Shown here: positions 63,369 to 64,000 of the stretch, piece by piece | Position numbering within the stretch: position 1 is the first letter of the stretch | How the letters are laid out: every line of letters starts with the position of its first letter | NCBI RefSeq assembly: GCF_013415125.1 | Contig: NZ_JACCDE010000003.1 | Location: 62,001 to 126,000, forward strand | Direction of reading: 5' to 3' | Length of the DNA: 64,000 nt | Origin: Vreelandella glaciei | Lineage (GTDB): Bacteria; Pseudomonadota; Gammaproteobacteria; Pseudomonadales; Halomonadaceae | Position numbers and translations under genes: made by a program | The notes under the pieces: generated by a model | Database searches by the model: none | What the model saw: only the letters and a program-made list of their open reading frames with translations | What the model was told of the DNA's origin: nothing

Positions 63369-64000
63369 TTATAGGGATTGCTCAAGCATCCACTGATAAT
63401 CCTGTTCACTCGCAACGCGGGGATTCGTTTTATGAGTGTGATCAGCCAAGGCGCCTTTAATAATTCGGGGGAATAACTCTTCAGACACGTCCAATTCCGC
63501 TAACCCCATGGGTAAATCGAGACGCCTACTCATGTCTTTAATAGCAGGCCCAATGTCAGTAGGGCTATTGAGCTGCATCGTCTGAGCGATGCGTTCAAGC
63601 TTTTGCTCATGCTTTACAGAATCGCAGCTGGAGTTGAACTCAATAACCGCGGGCAGGAAAATGGCGTTGAGCGTGCCGTGGTGAAGCCTCGGATTAATAC
63701 CGCCTAACGAATGACTCAAACTATGTACGCAGCCTAATCCTTTCTGAAAGGCCATCGCCCCCTGCATTGAGGCACTCATCATATTCATGCGTGCTTCCCG
63801 ATCATCGGGGTTTCGTGTCGCCTGCTCAATATTCAGCCAGCCGCGGCGCAGACCATCCAACGCAATGCCGTCGGCAGGTGGATTAAAGGCCGCCGACATA
63901 AACGTCTCAAGGCAATGGGATAAGGCGTCCATCCCCGTGGCTGCCGTCATTTGTGCGGGCAGACTCAACGTTAACTCGGGGTCGCAAATAGCGGATTTAG
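63369..64000 (-). CDS. Iron-containing alcohol dehydrogenase, C-terminal part (cut by window edge)
   Basis: About 210 C-terminal residues are visible; the frame continues past 64000, so an apparent TTG start at 63968 is internal. Blocks of the Fe-ADH family: ICDPELTLSLPAQMTAATGMDALSHCLE (first metal His), then CVHSLSHSLGG and LHHGTLNAIFLPAVIEFN (further metal His). It lies 30 bp before the divergent-type SDR, probably in one transcript. Together with the neighbouring dehydrogenases it suggests use of an alcohol or hydroxyacid; the substrate is unknown. Confidence 0.92.
   Translation of the reverse strand, partial: KSAICDPELTLSLPAQMTAATGMDALSHCLETFMSAAFNPPADGIALDGLRRGWLNIEQATRNPDDREARMNMMSASMQGAMAFQKGLGCVHSLSHSLGGINPRLHHGTLNAIFLPAVIEFNSSCDSVKHEQKLERIAQTMQLNSPTDIGPAIKDMSRRLDLPMGLAELDVSEELFPRIIKGALADHTHKTNPRVASEQDYQWMLEQSL

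Noticed and set aside
63369..63968. A complete short alcohol dehydrogenase starting at 63968
   Set aside because: The apparent start is an internal TTG within the conserved ELTLSLPAQ stretch; the frame stays open to the window edge, so it is a truncated view of a longer gene.
1..64000. CRISPR array, insertion sequence, prophage, integrase or defence island
   Set aside because: No regularly spaced repeats of 25-40 bp, no transposase or integrase motifs, and no terminal inverted repeats with target duplications were seen. The only tandem repeats are the short ones listed.

Overview
The window reads as a chromosomal segment of a moderately GC-rich gammaproteobacterium, most likely a member of the Halomonadaceae (Halomonas/Vreelandella type). 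This is inferred from gene order and protein character, not from a database search. The blocks ubiG-mupP-yciK, ruvC-ruvA-ruvB-ybgC-tolQRAB-pal-cpoB and fmdB-aspS are the arrangement known from Pseudomonas and its relatives. The proteins are fairly acidic, and polyhydroxybutyrate/ketone-body genes are present. No IS element, prophage, CRISPR array or plasmid gene was seen. Almost all of the window is core chromosome.

Layout. 1-5.1 kb (minus): galU, a UDP-glucose dehydrogenase homologue that has lost its catalytic cysteine, a coiled-coil membrane protein, tamA, and the first codons of tamB (TTG start, running off the left edge). 5.3-7.5 kb: ubiG-mupP (plus), convergent with yciK (minus). 7.5-17.7 kb (minus): fmdB-aspS, then ruvC-ruvA-ruvB-ybgC-tolQ-tolR-tolA-tolB-pal-cpoB, which link Holliday-junction processing with the Tol-Pal envelope machine. 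18-25.4 kb: a hydroxyacid dehydrogenase, acylphosphatase, a YihY-type membrane protein, a NadM-Nudix fusion, a LysR regulator, cardiolipin synthase and class I fumarase. 25.6-34.1 kb: DNA repair (nei, uvrB), an OsmC/HMA-like pair, ygfZ, tatD, prfC and a DadA-type oxidase.

34.5-37.9 kb: a 1126-residue protein joining an ammonium channel to HAMP-like, PAS, PAS, GGDEF and EAL parts, the most striking gene of the window. 38.0-38.5 kb: a tRNA operon (Pro-Arg-His-His) with a clear promoter. 38.7-43.9 kb: folD, mtnN, pyrC, then a small membrane protein with a RegB/RegA-type (PrrBA, RoxSR) redox two-component pair. 43.9-49.1 kb: ketone-body use (bdhA, scoAB, a LysR regulator) interleaved with an orphan HybE-like protein, a glutaredoxin and a degenerate DUF1338 protein. 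49.3-51 kb: an acyltransferase overlapping an NlpD-like lipoprotein. 51.1-57.5 kb: the glycine cleavage genes, split into a minus arm (an AGCS symporter and gcvT) and a plus arm (gcvH, gcvP) around a shared 325-bp control region. 57.5-64 kb: LysR, ppnN, a small protein, a lipoprotein, a beta-hydroxyacid dehydrogenase, an SDR lacking the catalytic Tyr/Lys, and the C-terminal part of an iron-type alcohol dehydrogenase cut by the right edge.

Several annotated starts were moved to internal ATG, GTG or TTG codons on the basis of Shine-Dalgarno position and known family N-termini; each case is stated. A recurring theme is proteins that keep a family fold but have lost catalytic or metal-binding residues: the Ugd-like protein, the DUF1338 protein, the HMA-like protein, the LytM protein and the SDR. 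I did not find a multi-gene system that I would call new. The Amt-PAS-GGDEF-EAL protein and the inactive-looking Ugd homologue are the best leads.
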